A DNA stretch of 41,673 bases from Blastopirellula marina (lineage in GTDB: Bacteria > Planctomycetota > Planctomycetia > Pirellulales > Thermoguttaceae): assembly GCA_020721945.1 (NCBI GenBank), contig DYLT01000002.1, positions 1 through 41,673 of the forward strand. The letters run 5' to 3'. Position 1 is the first letter of the stretch. Every line of letters starts with the position of its first letter. Both the position numbers and the translations under genes were made by a program. The notes beneath the pieces are model-generated. The model ran no database searches. It saw only the letters and a program-made list of their open reading frames with translations, and was not told the DNA's origin. This document shows positions 1 to 7,977 of the stretch, in pieces.

Positions 1-1879
1 CGGCCCCTTGGCGTTCGGGGCCACCGAGGTGTGGTCGCTGGGTGTACTCGAGGCATTGGCTGCGCTGGGGGCGGGGCTTTGGCTGGTCGCGGGGCCGAGC
101 GATCTGCGACTTCTGTGGCTTTCCATAGCCGTCGCGGTTTTGGGGCTTGCCCAGGTGGCGGCTCTGCCCGACGGCCTTCTCGCCGTGCTGTCGCCGTTTG
201 CCCAGGATGCCTACGCCGCGGCGGCCGCGGCAACCGGTGGGCCGCTTTCGGCACGGGCGTCGGTTTCACCAGGCGCCACGCTGCACGTCGTGCGGCAGTG
301 GTTCTTGCTCGGGCTGCTGGTAGCCGTGGTGGCCGACCTGGCGCGCGGCGTCCACGCGCGGCATCGCATGGCTTGCGCGGTCGCGGGGATCGGCGTAGTG
401 GTGCTCGCCATCGGACTGGCCACGTGGCCGTGGCGCGGCGGACCGCTGTTGGGCTTCCACGACATGCGCGGCCCGTTGAAGTCGTACAAGAGCCCGCTCT
501 TGCATCCCATGCACAGCGCCGGGTTCGGCCGGTTCGAACCGGTGCGCGTCGGGGGCGTGTCCTATACCATCTGCTCGTGGAACGTCGGCGATACGTTCGG
601 GCCGTATGTGGTCAGCAACCACTATGCGGGCTGTCTGGAGATGACGCTTCCTTTGGCCGTTGCCCTGTTGGTCTGCGCGGCGCCGGGCAGGCCGCGCCGC
701 AGCCGGCCAGCCCGCGCTTTTCGCGTGGCGGCGGCCGCGGTGTTGGGCGTAGCGGCCCTGGCCACCGTGGCAGTGGGGGCGAAATCGTGGGCAGGCACGG
801 CGGGGCTTGCGGTGGGGCTCGTGTGGGTCGGCTGGCAGGCGTCGGCGGGCTGGGCCCGGCGGCTTTGGGGCGCGCTGCTTGCCGCGGCCGTGGCGATTTG
901 GGTCGTCTTGTTCGCGCTCTTGGCCGCGTGCGACGTTGCGGGCATTGCCCGACAGGCCGAGGCGCCAGCCGCGATTCAAACGGCCGTCGAATCGCTTCAA
1001 GGCTCGGTGCGCGGCCGGTGGGGCGTGTGGTGTCTTTGCGTCCGGATGTTCGCCGAATCGCCGTGGCTCGGCCTCGGACTCGGCGCGTTCGCCGAGGTGT
1101 ATCCCCGTTTCGCCGACTCGAACGGCGTTCTGGCGTTCGCCCATTGCGACTACCTGCAACTGGCAGCCGAGGCAGGAGTGGTCGGCCTCGCCATCGCGGG
1201 CGTGCTGGCCGTGGTCGCGGTTCGTCGAGTGCGACGCGGTTGGTCGCGTATCGCCGGGCAGGACCGGCCGATGGCGATGGGGCTTTGCGCCTCGCTGGCC
1301 GCTTTTCTACCGCATGGACTGTTCGACTGGAACCTGCATGTGCCGGCCAACGCGTGGATCTTCGCGGTGCTGGTGGGGTTGCTCTTGGGGATCACCGGAG
1401 GGGAGCCCATGCCCGAGCACCAACCGCCGGCCGGACGTCTGGGGCGCAACGCCCTCGCCGTCGCGTTGATCCTCGCCACGGGCGCTTGTCTCTGGGCGAC
1501 CCTGCGGCACATCGCTGCCGACTGGTCGGCAACACCGCTGCGCGAGGCGCTCTTCTTGCAACGAGTACCACGAACCGGGCTGACGTTGGCCGAAAAGCAC
1601 CTGCGCTTGGAGCACGCCCTGGCGGGCGGGCTGCGCGCGGCGGACCTCTGTCCCCGCGACGCCGGCTACGCCGAGACCCTGGGACAAACGTTTGTCCACC
1701 TATCGGGTGGGGTGCGATCCGCCGACTTGGAAGCGGCCAAGCGGTGGTATCGACGCGCCCTGGCGGTCAGCCCAATCAGCGACCCGGCGTGGCGGACCCT
1801 GGGCGAGATCGAACGCGTCGTTTCCGAGCTAGAGTATGAAACGGGCAGGGCTCGTGAAAAGCACACCCCCTCCTTCTAA
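1..1879 (+). CDS. O-antigen ligase/polymerase (Wzy/WaaL) family membrane protein, 5'-truncated by the window
   Basis: Polytopic inner-membrane protein of the O-antigen ligase/polymerase superfamily, which joins or transfers lipid-linked glycan chains on the periplasmic face. The reading frame is open from base 2 and starts mid-protein: the first residues (GPLAFGATEVW) match the usual N-terminal PLAFG motif of this family, so the true start lies upstream and the TTG at 8 is not the start. Many hydrophobic helices follow. The large periplasmic loop and family motif appear around GLGLGAFAEVYPRF and the HCDYLQLAAEAG segment, which is the Wzy_C-type region. The last ~120 residues are soluble and TPR-like (AKRWYRRALAVSPISDPAW), a common tail in this family. 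A UDP-GlcNAc epimerase gene lies 147 bp downstream on the same strand, which fits surface polysaccharide synthesis. Ligase versus polymerase cannot be told from sequence. Confidence 0.85.
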   Translation, partial: GPLAFGATEVWSLGVLEALAALGAGLWLVAGPSDLRLLWLSIAVAVLGLAQVAALPDGLLAVLSPFAQDAYAAAAAATGGPLSARASVSPGATLHVVRQWFLLGLLVAVVADLARGVHARHRMACAVAGIGVVVLAIGLATWPWRGGPLLGFHDMRGPLKSYKSPLLHPMHSAGFGRFEPVRVGGVSYTICSWNVGDTFGPYVVSNHYAGCLEMTLPLAVALLVCAAPGRPRRSRPARAFRVAAAAVLGVAALATVAVGAKSWAGTAGLAVGLVWVGWQASAGWARRLWGALLAAAVAIWVVLFALLAACDVAGIARQAEAPAAIQTAVESLQGSVRGRWGVWCLCVRMFAESPWLGLGLGAFAEVYPRFADSNGVLAFAHCDYLQLAAEAGVVGLAIAGVLAVVAVRRVRRGWSRIAGQDRPMAMGLCASLAAFLPHGLFDWNLHVPANAWIFAVLVGLLLGITGGEPMPEHQPPAGRLGRNALAVALILATGACLWATLRHIAADWSATPLREALFLQRVPRTGLTLAEKHLRLEHALAGGLRAADLCPRDAGYAETLGQTFVHLSGGVRSADLEAAKRWYRRALAVSPISDPAWRTLGEIERVVSELEYETGRAREKHTPSF

Positions 1880-1910
1880 ATGGTGTTGCACGATTCTGGG
1901 AAATGCCGGA

Positions 1911-1952
1911 GCGCGGGCATCTTGCCCGCACCGATGCGGCCGAGACGGCCGC
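1911..1952. repeat. Intergenic double-hairpin repeat (SAGILPA-type)
   Basis: Two adjacent perfect inverted repeats lie between the Wzy gene and wecB. The first is GCGGGC (1913-1918) with GCCCGC (1924-1929) around ATCTT. The second is GCGGCCG (1936-1942) with CGGCCGC (1946-1952) around AGA. Read through in one frame the element encodes SAGILPA, the tell-tale peptide of a dispersed intergenic repeat that is often mis-called as coding. It is not part of wecB, whose own start is at 2027. Only one copy is seen in this window. Confidence 0.6.
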
Positions 1953-2026
1953 GATCCAGGATCCCGCAAGTCCATTTAGTGGAAGACCGCGTTGGTAGGT
2001 CTCACGGAGCCGAAGGGAAAACTGCG

Positions 2027-3130
2027 ATGCTGAAACATCTCGCCTGTGTGGTCGGGGCCCGGCCGAATTTCATGAAGATGGCCCCACTCTTGCGCGCGCT
2101 GGCCGCGTATGCGCACGTGCGGCCGGTGCTGATCCACACCGGGCAGCACTACGACGAGAACCTCTCCGACGTGTTCTTCGACGAGCTGGGCATGAAACGG
2201 CCCGAGGTGTGTCTGGAGGTGGGCTCGGGCAAACACGGCGCGCAGACCGCGCGGGTCTTGGAGCGGATGGAAGAAGTGTTGGAGCAAGGGCCGCCGGGCG
2301 GCGGGCGGTACGATCGGCTGGTGGTGGTCGGCGATGTGAACTCGACCATGGCTGCCGCCCTGGCGGCCGTCAAACTCGGCGTGCCGGTCGCCCACGTCGA
2401 GGCCGGCCTGCGGAGCTTCGATCGCACCATGCCCGAGGAGATCAACCGGATCGTGACCGACTCGATCGCCGACATGCTCTTCGTCTCGGAGCCACAGGGC
2501 ATGGAGAACCTCCGCCGCGAGGGACACGCGGAAGAACACCTGCACCTGGTGGGCAACGTGATGATCGACACCCTCTTGTGGCTCTTGCCCAAGGCCAAGG
2601 CGCGCGACACGCTGGCGCGGCACGGTCTGCGGCCCGCCCAGTACGGCGTGGTGACGCTCCACCGGCCAGCCAATGTCGATTGCCCCCAGACGCTCGGCCG
2701 GCTGCTCGACGTGCTCCATGAGGCCTCGCGGCAGCTTCGCCTGGTGTTTCCGGTCCATCCGCGCACCAGGCAGCGGATCGAACGGTTCGGTCTTTCGGAG
2801 CGTCTCAACGGCGGCGGTGTTCTGCTGCTTCCGCCGTTGGGCTATCTTGACTTTCTTGCCCTGACCTCCCAGGCCCACTTGATCGTGACCGACTCGGGCG
2901 GCCTTCAGGAGGAATCGACCGTCTTGGGTATTCCTTGCCTGACCGCCCGGCCCAACACCGAGCGACCGGTCACGGTCGAACAAGGCACGAGCACGCTGGT
3001 CGGCAGCGACCCCGAGCAGCTCCGCGTGCAGCTCGAGGCCATTCTGGCCGGGCGTTACAAGTCGGGCACGTGCCCAGCGCTCTGGGACGGCCAGGCGGCT
3101 GGACGCATCGCGCGCGTGCTGGCCGGATAG
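2027..3130 (+). CDS. wecB: UDP-N-acetylglucosamine 2-epimerase (non-hydrolysing)
   Basis: Cytoplasmic enzyme that interconverts UDP-GlcNAc and UDP-ManNAc for surface polysaccharides; 367 residues, normal for the family. The ATG at 2027 is chosen because AAGGG lies 9 bases upstream and the protein then begins right before the family N-terminus (VGARPNFMKMAPLLRAL). A longer in-frame extension from 1880 runs through the intergenic repeat and is rejected. Family motifs are all present: HTGQHYDENLS, GDVNST (Asp103), HVEAGLRS (Glu125), MPEEINR (Glu137/138), LHRPANVD (His212), HPRTR and TDSGGLQEES near the C-terminus for UDP binding. It lies between the O-antigen ligase-like gene and a membrane acyltransferase on the same strand, so the three probably contribute to one surface glycan. 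Confidence 0.95.
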   Translation: MLKHLACVVGARPNFMKMAPLLRALAAYAHVRPVLIHTGQHYDENLSDVFFDELGMKRPEVCLEVGSGKHGAQTARVLERMEEVLEQGPPGGGRYDRLVVVGDVNSTMAAALAAVKLGVPVAHVEAGLRSFDRTMPEEINRIVTDSIADMLFVSEPQGMENLRREGHAEEHLHLVGNVMIDTLLWLLPKAKARDTLARHGLRPAQYGVVTLHRPANVDCPQTLGRLLDVLHEASRQLRLVFPVHPRTRQRIERFGLSERLNGGGVLLLPPLGYLDFLALTSQAHLIVTDSGGLQEESTVLGIPCLTARPNTERPVTVEQGTSTLVGSDPEQLRVQLEAILAGRYKSGTCPALWDGQAAGRIARVLAG

Positions 3131-3266
3131 ACGACCGCCAGAAAGCCTGCCCGGCAACCCGGGAGGTTGCCTGGCGAAGCGCCACCCGTTACCATCGGCC
3201 TTACCGCGCGGCCCTTTGACCTTTAGGCCCACGGGATTGGCACGAGTCCGAAACGAGGCCACGACC

Positions 3267-4463
3267 ATGCCCGGTCCTTGCGAAGAACATCCTCCTGGCG
3301 AGCGGCTCCTCTCGATCGACGCCTTGCGCGGCTTCGACATGTTCTGGATCATCGGGGGCCATTGGCTGGTTCACGCGCTTCTGAAACTCACCGCAGGCGG
3401 CGTGCCTCCGAGCATCGAGGCGCAGATGCGGCACGCCTCGTGGGAAGGCTTCACCGCCTGGGATCTGATCATGCCCTTGTTCCTGTTCGTCGTGGGCGCC
3501 GTCATGCCGTTTTCTTTCGGCAGGCGGATCGAGGCGGGCGAAAGGAAATCGCGGACGTATCGGCGGGTGGTTCGCCGGGTGCTCTTGCTTTGGGTGCTGG
3601 GCATGATCGCCCAGGGCAACCTGCTGGAGTTCGATCTCAGCAAGCTCAAAATCTATACCAACACCCTTCAGTGCATTGCGGTGGGGTACCTGGTTGCGGC
3701 CGTCCTGTTGATCCACGCGCGGCGATGGATTCAGGCATTGGTGACGGCTGGTTTTCTATTGGGCTACTGGGCGTTGATGAAGCTCGTGCCCTTCGACGGG
3801 CACCCGGCGGGCACCATGGAGCCGGGCGTGAGCCTCGCCCATACCATTGACGTCGCCGTACTGGGGCAATTCGTCTACTCCGATCGCGGCTATGCCTGGA
3901 TTCTCCCCAGCATGAACTACGCAGCCACGGTGCTTCTGGGGGTCTTTGCGGGCCACCTGCTCCGCGACCCGGGGTCGCCGTGGCGCAAAATACTCGGGTT
4001 GGTGGCGCGTGGGCTGGTTTTTTTGGCCTTGGGATGGATCATTGCGGGAGGACCTGCCTCGGTTTGGGATGCCCAGGGGCTGACGGAGCCCGCATGGGCG
4101 GCCTCGCTGTGCGACTGGCTGTGGCAAATCCGCTTTCCGATGAACAAGCATCTTGTCACGAGTTCGATGGTGCTTTGGGCCGCCGGCTGGAGCTATCTGC
4201 TGTTGGCTCTGTTCTACCTGGTGCTCGACATCTGGCGGCTGCGCGCCTGGGCCTTCCCGTTCATCGTTATCGGCTCCAATGCGATCGTGGCCTATATGCT
4301 CACACATCCCCACTACCTGAGCAAGACCGTGGACGCCTACATTGCCGGGCTGACGCGGCTGGCCGGAGCCTATGGGTACCTCATCCCGCCCATTGCCCAA
4401 CTGGCAGCCGTCTGGCTGATTCTCTACTTCTTGTACCGCCACAAGGTATTCGTGCGCGTCTGA
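3267..4463 (+). CDS. Membrane acyltransferase related to heparan-alpha-glucosaminide N-acetyltransferase (DUF5009-like)
   Basis: Polytopic membrane protein of 398 residues. The N-terminal signature RLLSIDALRGFDMFWIIGG is the hallmark of the HGSNAT_cat/DUF5009 group, followed by LIMPLFLFVVGAVMPFSF and at least eight hydrophobic helices. Human HGSNAT carries acetyl groups from acetyl-CoA across the lysosomal membrane to the amino group of terminal glucosamine. Bacterial members have no established substrate. The ATG at 3267 is preferred over an in-frame TTG at 3216 because it sits directly before the conserved region and has a weak GAGG upstream. Its position 136 bp after the UDP-GlcNAc epimerase gene makes acetylation of a surface amino sugar a reasonable but unproven guess. 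Confidence 0.8.
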   Translation: MPGPCEEHPPGERLLSIDALRGFDMFWIIGGHWLVHALLKLTAGGVPPSIEAQMRHASWEGFTAWDLIMPLFLFVVGAVMPFSFGRRIEAGERKSRTYRRVVRRVLLLWVLGMIAQGNLLEFDLSKLKIYTNTLQCIAVGYLVAAVLLIHARRWIQALVTAGFLLGYWALMKLVPFDGHPAGTMEPGVSLAHTIDVAVLGQFVYSDRGYAWILPSMNYAATVLLGVFAGHLLRDPGSPWRKILGLVARGLVFLALGWIIAGGPASVWDAQGLTEPAWAASLCDWLWQIRFPMNKHLVTSSMVLWAAGWSYLLLALFYLVLDIWRLRAWAFPFIVIGSNAIVAYMLTHPHYLSKTVDAYIAGLTRLAGAYGYLIPPIAQLAAVWLILYFLYRHKVFVRV

Positions 4464-4793
4464 GGCGCACGACGGACGCCGATCGGCGTCGTCCGCCCGG
4501 GACACTGCCGGGGCCTAGGGCGTGCGTTACCGCTGGCTATATCGTCACTGGTTCGTCGAAAGGCGGTCGCGGTGCAAGCAATCGTGGCAGACCAACCGGC
4601 CGCAGTCGGTGATGCACATTCGAACGTCAAGCCTCCGATAAACCAGGACGCCATCGCGCAATCGGACGGTGGTGCCCGAAACTCCGACCCGGGTCCGGGG
4701 TTTACCCTCGGTGGAATGTTGTCGACGGGGAACGTGGGGGAGCATCCTCGCCGATCAGGTGGTGTTTCTGTACCCTATTCGAGGAGTAGTCTG
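4464..4793. other. Intergenic region without a confident gene
   Basis: 330 bp between the acyltransferase and the EF-hand gene. A 66-codon minus-strand frame (4545-4745) ends with a Cys-rich stretch (MCITDCGRLVCHDC), but by eye its codon third positions are less GC-rich than in neighbouring genes and it has no recognised homology, so it is not called. AGGAG-like sequence at 4781-4786 belongs to the EF-hand gene. Confidence 0.5.
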
Positions 4794-5141
4794 ATGAAAC
4801 GACTGTGGTCGGTGTTGGTGGTGCTCTTGGTTCTGGCGTTGGCGGCCAGCGCCTCGGCTCAGGAGAAGAAGGAAAGGAAGCGCGGTGCGGGCAAGGGCCG
4901 CTTCAGCGTCGAGGAACGCTTCAAGCAACTCGACAAAAACAACGATGGCAAGGTGACCGAAGACGAGTTCCTGGCCACGCCGCGCGTTGAGAAGGCCAAG
5001 GACAAAGAAAAGGCCAAGGAACAACTCAAGGCCCGCTTCAAGAAGATGGACGAGAACAAGGACGGCGCCCTGAGCCTGGACGAGTACAAGAAGGGCATGG
5101 AAGCGCTCATAAAAGAGTTCCGCGAGAAGCGCGGGAAGTAG
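4794..5141 (+). CDS. Small secreted EF-hand calcium-binding protein
   Basis: 115-residue exported protein. Residues 1-23 form a clear Sec signal peptide (hydrophobic stretch ending ASASAQ). The mature part is very rich in Lys and Glu and holds two canonical EF-hand loops, DKNNDGKVTEDE and DENKDGALSLDE, each with Asp/Asn at loop positions 1, 3 and 5, Gly at 6 and Glu at 12, separated by a charged helix. It should bind two Ca2+ ions outside the cytoplasm; its partner is unknown. The ATG at 4794 is chosen because GAGGAG at 4781-4786 is well spaced and the signal peptide begins there. It appears monocistronic, with several hairpins downstream. Confidence 0.85.
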   Translation: MKRLWSVLVVLLVLALAASASAQEKKERKRGAGKGRFSVEERFKQLDKNNDGKVTEDEFLATPRVEKAKDKEKAKEQLKARFKKMDENKDGALSLDEYKKGMEALIKEFREKRGK

Positions 5142-5263
5142 AAGCAAGGGGTATTGATGCCCTCTGAGATGGCGGATTCGCCATTTCGTGGCTGATCAGC
5201 CAACGTTCAGCCCCTTTCGTCATGGGGCCCGTAACACGGGCTTCGCCGACTTCTGACCGTCTG

Positions 5264-5294
5264 GAAGCCGCCGGCCTGGTTGGCTGGCGGCTTC
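5264..5294 (+). terminator. Candidate terminator-like hairpin
   Basis: Stem GAAGCCGCCGGCC (5264-5276) pairs with GGCTGGCGGCTTC (5282-5294) through 13 positions including one G-T pair, with loop TGGTT. It is followed by GTCGTTT, so the T tract is weak. It lies 120 bp after the EF-hand gene and could end its transcript. Confidence 0.4.
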
Positions 5295-5548
5295 GTCGTT
5301 TACCTCGGGAGCGGGGTGCCGTTGGGGACTTACCACAGCGAGCCGCGATACCTTGGCGGCACTGCGGGGTTAGTAAGGACAGGAGCCACACCTCGACCTT
5401 CGATGCGTTCAGGGTCGCTGCGGTGTTGCAGAACGAGAAAACCAAAGGCAGGGCCGAGAAGCAGAAGGTCCTTCGCCGTTAGATTGTGAACCGAAACAAG
5501 AGGAAGTAGCGTTCGAATCCCCGATGCAGGGTCGGTGGTCACTCCCCC

Positions 5549-5599
5549 CCGCCGTGGCCGTTCATCTCATCCTCCCCCATGGAACGGCCGGTGCGGCGG
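5549..5599. repeat. Compound inverted repeat
   Basis: GGCCGTTC (5556-5563) pairs with GAACGGCC (5582-5589). Outside it CCGCCG (5549-5554) can pair with CGGCGG (5594-5599) across a 1/4-base internal loop. The apical loop is pyrimidine-rich. Function unknown. Confidence 0.4.
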
Positions 5600-5627
5600 G
5601 CCTTTCCCCTACGACGACCGAGCCCTG

Positions 5628-5670
5628 AAGGAAGCCGCTGGACTCCCCGCTGGCGGCTTCCTTATTTTCT
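5628..5670 (+). terminator. Rho-independent terminator-like hairpin
   Basis: Perfect 11-bp stem AAGGAAGCCGC (5628-5638) with GCGGCTTCCTT (5653-5663), followed on the plus strand by ATTTTCT. It resembles the hairpin at 5264-5294, with which it shares GGAAGCCGC and GCTGGCGGCTTC. It lies 22 bp beyond the selA stop on the other strand, where it could also act as a 3' end structure, though that side lacks a T run. Confidence 0.55.
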
Positions 5671-5691
5671 TGTTCGCGGCGGGTTTGGGGT

Positions 5692-7101
5692 TCACTGCGG
5701 GCTGGCCAGTGCCGCCAGGCATGCGCGAACGAGCAACTCTTCTTCGCCCTCCAGAATGGTGCGCGGGTCGAGCAAGAGCTGGTTCTTATGGACCCGTGCG
5801 AACACCGGGGGGCGCTGACGCCGGAGCCTGGCGGCCAACTCACCAGGATCGATCGATGCCTCGATCGCCACCAGGCGCGTGGGCAAGTCCTGCGTCGCCA
5901 GCGACCCGCTTCCCATTTGCGAGCAACCGTCGATCACCCGGACGGTTGCCGCCGTCTCTTGGCGCAAGGCCGAGGCGATGCGTTTGGCCTGGGCGTCGAG
6001 GTCTGCCAGGCCGCGGCGGAGCATGCGCAGGGTCGGAACCTGATCGAGGGCCAGGGTTTCGTCGAGAAACAACGAGAGCGTGGCCTCGAGGGCGGCCAAG
6101 GTGATTTTGTCGACGCGGACAACACGGGCCAGCGGATTCTTGCGGATCGCCTGGATCAAGTCGTCCCGCCCCAGGATGATGCCGCCCTGCGGACCGCCGA
6201 TCAGCTTATCCGCACTGGCCGTGATCAAGTCGGCTCCAGCGGCGACCGATGCCTGGAGCGTCGGCTCCGGCTCGAACCCGAATCGTGCGAAGTCGATCAA
6301 CGGGCCGGCGCCCACGTCGTCGATCACGAGGAGTCCCCGGGCATGGGCGATCTCGATGAGTTCGGGCAGCGGCACCTCGGAGGTGAAGCCAGAGATTCGG
6401 TAATTGCTTGGGTGGACCCGCATGATCGCGGCGGTATGGTTGGTGATCGCCCGTTCGTAATCGCGGGGATGCGTCTTGTTCGTGGTCCCCACTTCGACGA
6501 GGATGGCACCGCTTGCGGCGATCACGTCGGGCAGACGGAACGAGCCTCCGATTTCGACGAGCTGCCCGCGAGAGACGATCACCTCCCGCCCCTTGGCCAC
6601 GGTGTTCAACACGATCGAGGTGGCCGCTGCGTTGTTGTTCACCACGGTGGCCGCGGGGGCGCCGGTGAGCCGTTTCAGGAGGGCTTCGATGCGGACGTCG
6701 CGTTTCGAGCGCTGGCCCGTCTGGAGGTCGGCTTGAAGCAGCGAGTACCCTGAAAGCTCGTCGACGATCTGGCGGATCGCTTTGGCCGGGAGCACGGCAC
6801 GCCCCAAGGCCGTGTGGAGGATGATGCCCGTGGCGTTGATCACTTTGCAATAGTAAGGCCGGGCCATCGCGTCGGCTCGCAGCGCCACGCGGGTTACGAT
6901 GTCGCGCCGGATCGCATCCGCGTCGGCCGCGCCGGGCGCTTCGCAACGCAAGCGCGAACGGACCTCCTCGACCGACTGGCGAATCAGATCGACCAGCACC
7001 GGGCGCGGCACGGCCGCGCCATGGGATGCCAAGAGCGGGTCATGGAGCAGCACCTCGACCGAAGGGATGTTCCGCAGCGCGGCCTGCTGGTCGGGCGTCA
7101 T
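5692..7101 (-). CDS. selA: L-seryl-tRNA(Sec) selenium transferase (selenocysteine synthase)
   Basis: PLP enzyme that turns Ser-tRNA(Sec) into Sec-tRNA(Sec) using selenophosphate; 469 residues, the usual length. The conserved core is complete: VINATGIILHTALGRA (88-103), GYSLLQADLQTGQR, VNNNAAAT, RGQLVEIGGSFRLPD, VGTTNKTH, VHPSNYRI and DDVGAGPLID. The PLP lysine is Lys299 in SADKLIGGPQGG. The start at 7101 lies 21 bp after the stop of pnp, so it is almost surely co-transcribed with pnp and the Asp-rich gene. No selB, selD or tRNA(Sec) gene is seen in the window, so the rest of the selenocysteine machinery must lie elsewhere if it is present. Its presence predicts selenoproteins in this organism. 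Confidence 0.96.
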   Translation of the reverse strand: MTPDQQAALRNIPSVEVLLHDPLLASHGAAVPRPVLVDLIRQSVEEVRSRLRCEAPGAADADAIRRDIVTRVALRADAMARPYYCKVINATGIILHTALGRAVLPAKAIRQIVDELSGYSLLQADLQTGQRSKRDVRIEALLKRLTGAPAATVVNNNAAATSIVLNTVAKGREVIVSRGQLVEIGGSFRLPDVIAASGAILVEVGTTNKTHPRDYERAITNHTAAIMRVHPSNYRISGFTSEVPLPELIEIAHARGLLVIDDVGAGPLIDFARFGFEPEPTLQASVAAGADLITASADKLIGGPQGGIILGRDDLIQAIRKNPLARVVRVDKITLAALEATLSLFLDETLALDQVPTLRMLRRGLADLDAQAKRIASALRQETAATVRVIDGCSQMGSGSLATQDLPTRLVAIEASIDPGELAARLRRQRPPVFARVHKNQLLLDPRTILEGEEELLVRACLAALASPQ

Positions 7102-7122
7102 GTCGCGGCCTTTGCCATAAAC

Positions 7123-7977
7123 CTAGGGCCGGACCCGGCCCGCCTCGTCCCCCAACACACCCAGGACGATCTTTCGCAGCTTCGGCTCGGCGCCGGCCGC
7201 CACCGCGAGGATGTCGTCGATCGCGGCGGGCTTGAGGCAGTCGGGCAGGCACATATCGGTGACGACCGACAGCCCCAGCACCCGCATCCCCGCATGAACG
7301 GCCACGAGCACTTCGGGGACCGTCGACATGCCCACCACGTCGGCCCCGATCGCCCGAAGAAACCGGTACTCGGCCCGGGTCTCCAGGTTGGGGCCGGTCA
7401 CGGCCACGTACACGCCCTTGTGGGCGACGAAGTCTTCGCGGCGAGCGATTTCCATGGCCTTGTCGATCAACCGGCGATCGTAGGGTGCCGACATGTCGGG
7501 AAAGCGCGGCCCGAGCCGGTCGTCGTTGGCGCCGATCAACGGATTGCCGTTCATCAGGTTGATGTGGTCCTCGATCACGACGAGGTCGCCCAGGCCGTAG
7601 CGTGGATTCATCCCGCCACATGCGTTCGAGACGATCAACAGCTCGGCGCCCAGGGCCCGCATGACCCGGACCGGAAACGTGATCTGCCGGTAGGAGTAGC
7701 CCTCGTAGGCATGGAACCGGCCTTCCATGGCGGCCACGGCAAGCCCTTGGAGCGTGCCGCACACGAGCTGACCCGTGTGCCCCACGGTCGTGGATCGAGG
7801 AAAATGCGGGATGTCCTCGTAATCGATCGTTGCCTCGGTCTGGATCTGGCCGGCGAGGCTTCCCAGCCCGGTACCCAGGATGATGCCCACGCGAGCCGAT
7901 CCCGACCAATGCTGGCGGATCTTGGCGACGGCCTCCTCGATTTCGGCGACCAGGTCCAACATGGCCCTCTCCGTCAT
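7123..7977 (-). CDS. punA: Purine nucleoside phosphorylase, trimeric class
   Basis: Cytosolic phosphorylase splitting purine (deoxy)ribonucleosides into base and (deoxy)ribose 1-phosphate; 284 residues, typical of the trimeric PNP class. Motifs are GTGLG (35-39), GRFHAYEGY (86-94), VSNACGG, TGPNLETRAEY (Glu199) and GMSTVPE (216-222). At the position where Asn of mammalian PNP reads 6-oxopurines the protein has Asp241 (SVVTD), as in MTA phosphorylases, so base preference may be wider. The start at 7977 is supported by an ATGA overlap with the stop of the Asp-rich gene, implying translational coupling. An internal Met at 7962 is a less likely start. Confidence 0.93.
   Translation of the reverse strand: MTERAMLDLVAEIEEAVAKIRQHWSGSARVGIILGTGLGSLAGQIQTEATIDYEDIPHFPRSTTVGHTGQLVCGTLQGLAVAAMEGRFHAYEGYSYRQITFPVRVMRALGAELLIVSNACGGMNPRYGLGDLVVIEDHINLMNGNPLIGANDDRLGPRFPDMSAPYDRRLIDKAMEIARREDFVAHKGVYVAVTGPNLETRAEYRFLRAIGADVVGMSTVPEVLVAVHAGMRVLGLSVVTDMCLPDCLKPAAIDDILAVAAGAEPKLRKIVLGVLGDEAGRVRP

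Larger units (their letters stand above)
5142..5691. other. Hairpin-rich intergenic region
   Basis: 550 bp between the EF-hand gene and the 3' end of selA with no convincing gene. It holds a 6-bp hairpin ATGGCG/CGCCAT (5170-5185), a 14-base perfect palindrome TGGCTGATCAGCCA (5190-5203), two similar large hairpins (5264-5294 and 5628-5663, listed separately) and a compound inverted repeat (5549-5599). A T-loop-like GTTCGAATCC at 5511 is not part of a tRNA. An unrecognised structured RNA is possible but not shown. Confidence 0.5.

Noticed and set aside
1880-2026. N-terminal extension of wecB
   Set aside because: It runs through the SAGILPA repeat, and the ATG at 2027 has a proper ribosome site and family N-terminus.
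5507-5523. tRNA T-arm-like sequence GTTCGAATCC, perhaps a tRNA(Sec) near selA
   Set aside because: Only two of the five T-stem positions form Watson-Crick pairs, and no matching acceptor or anticodon arm is found on either side.
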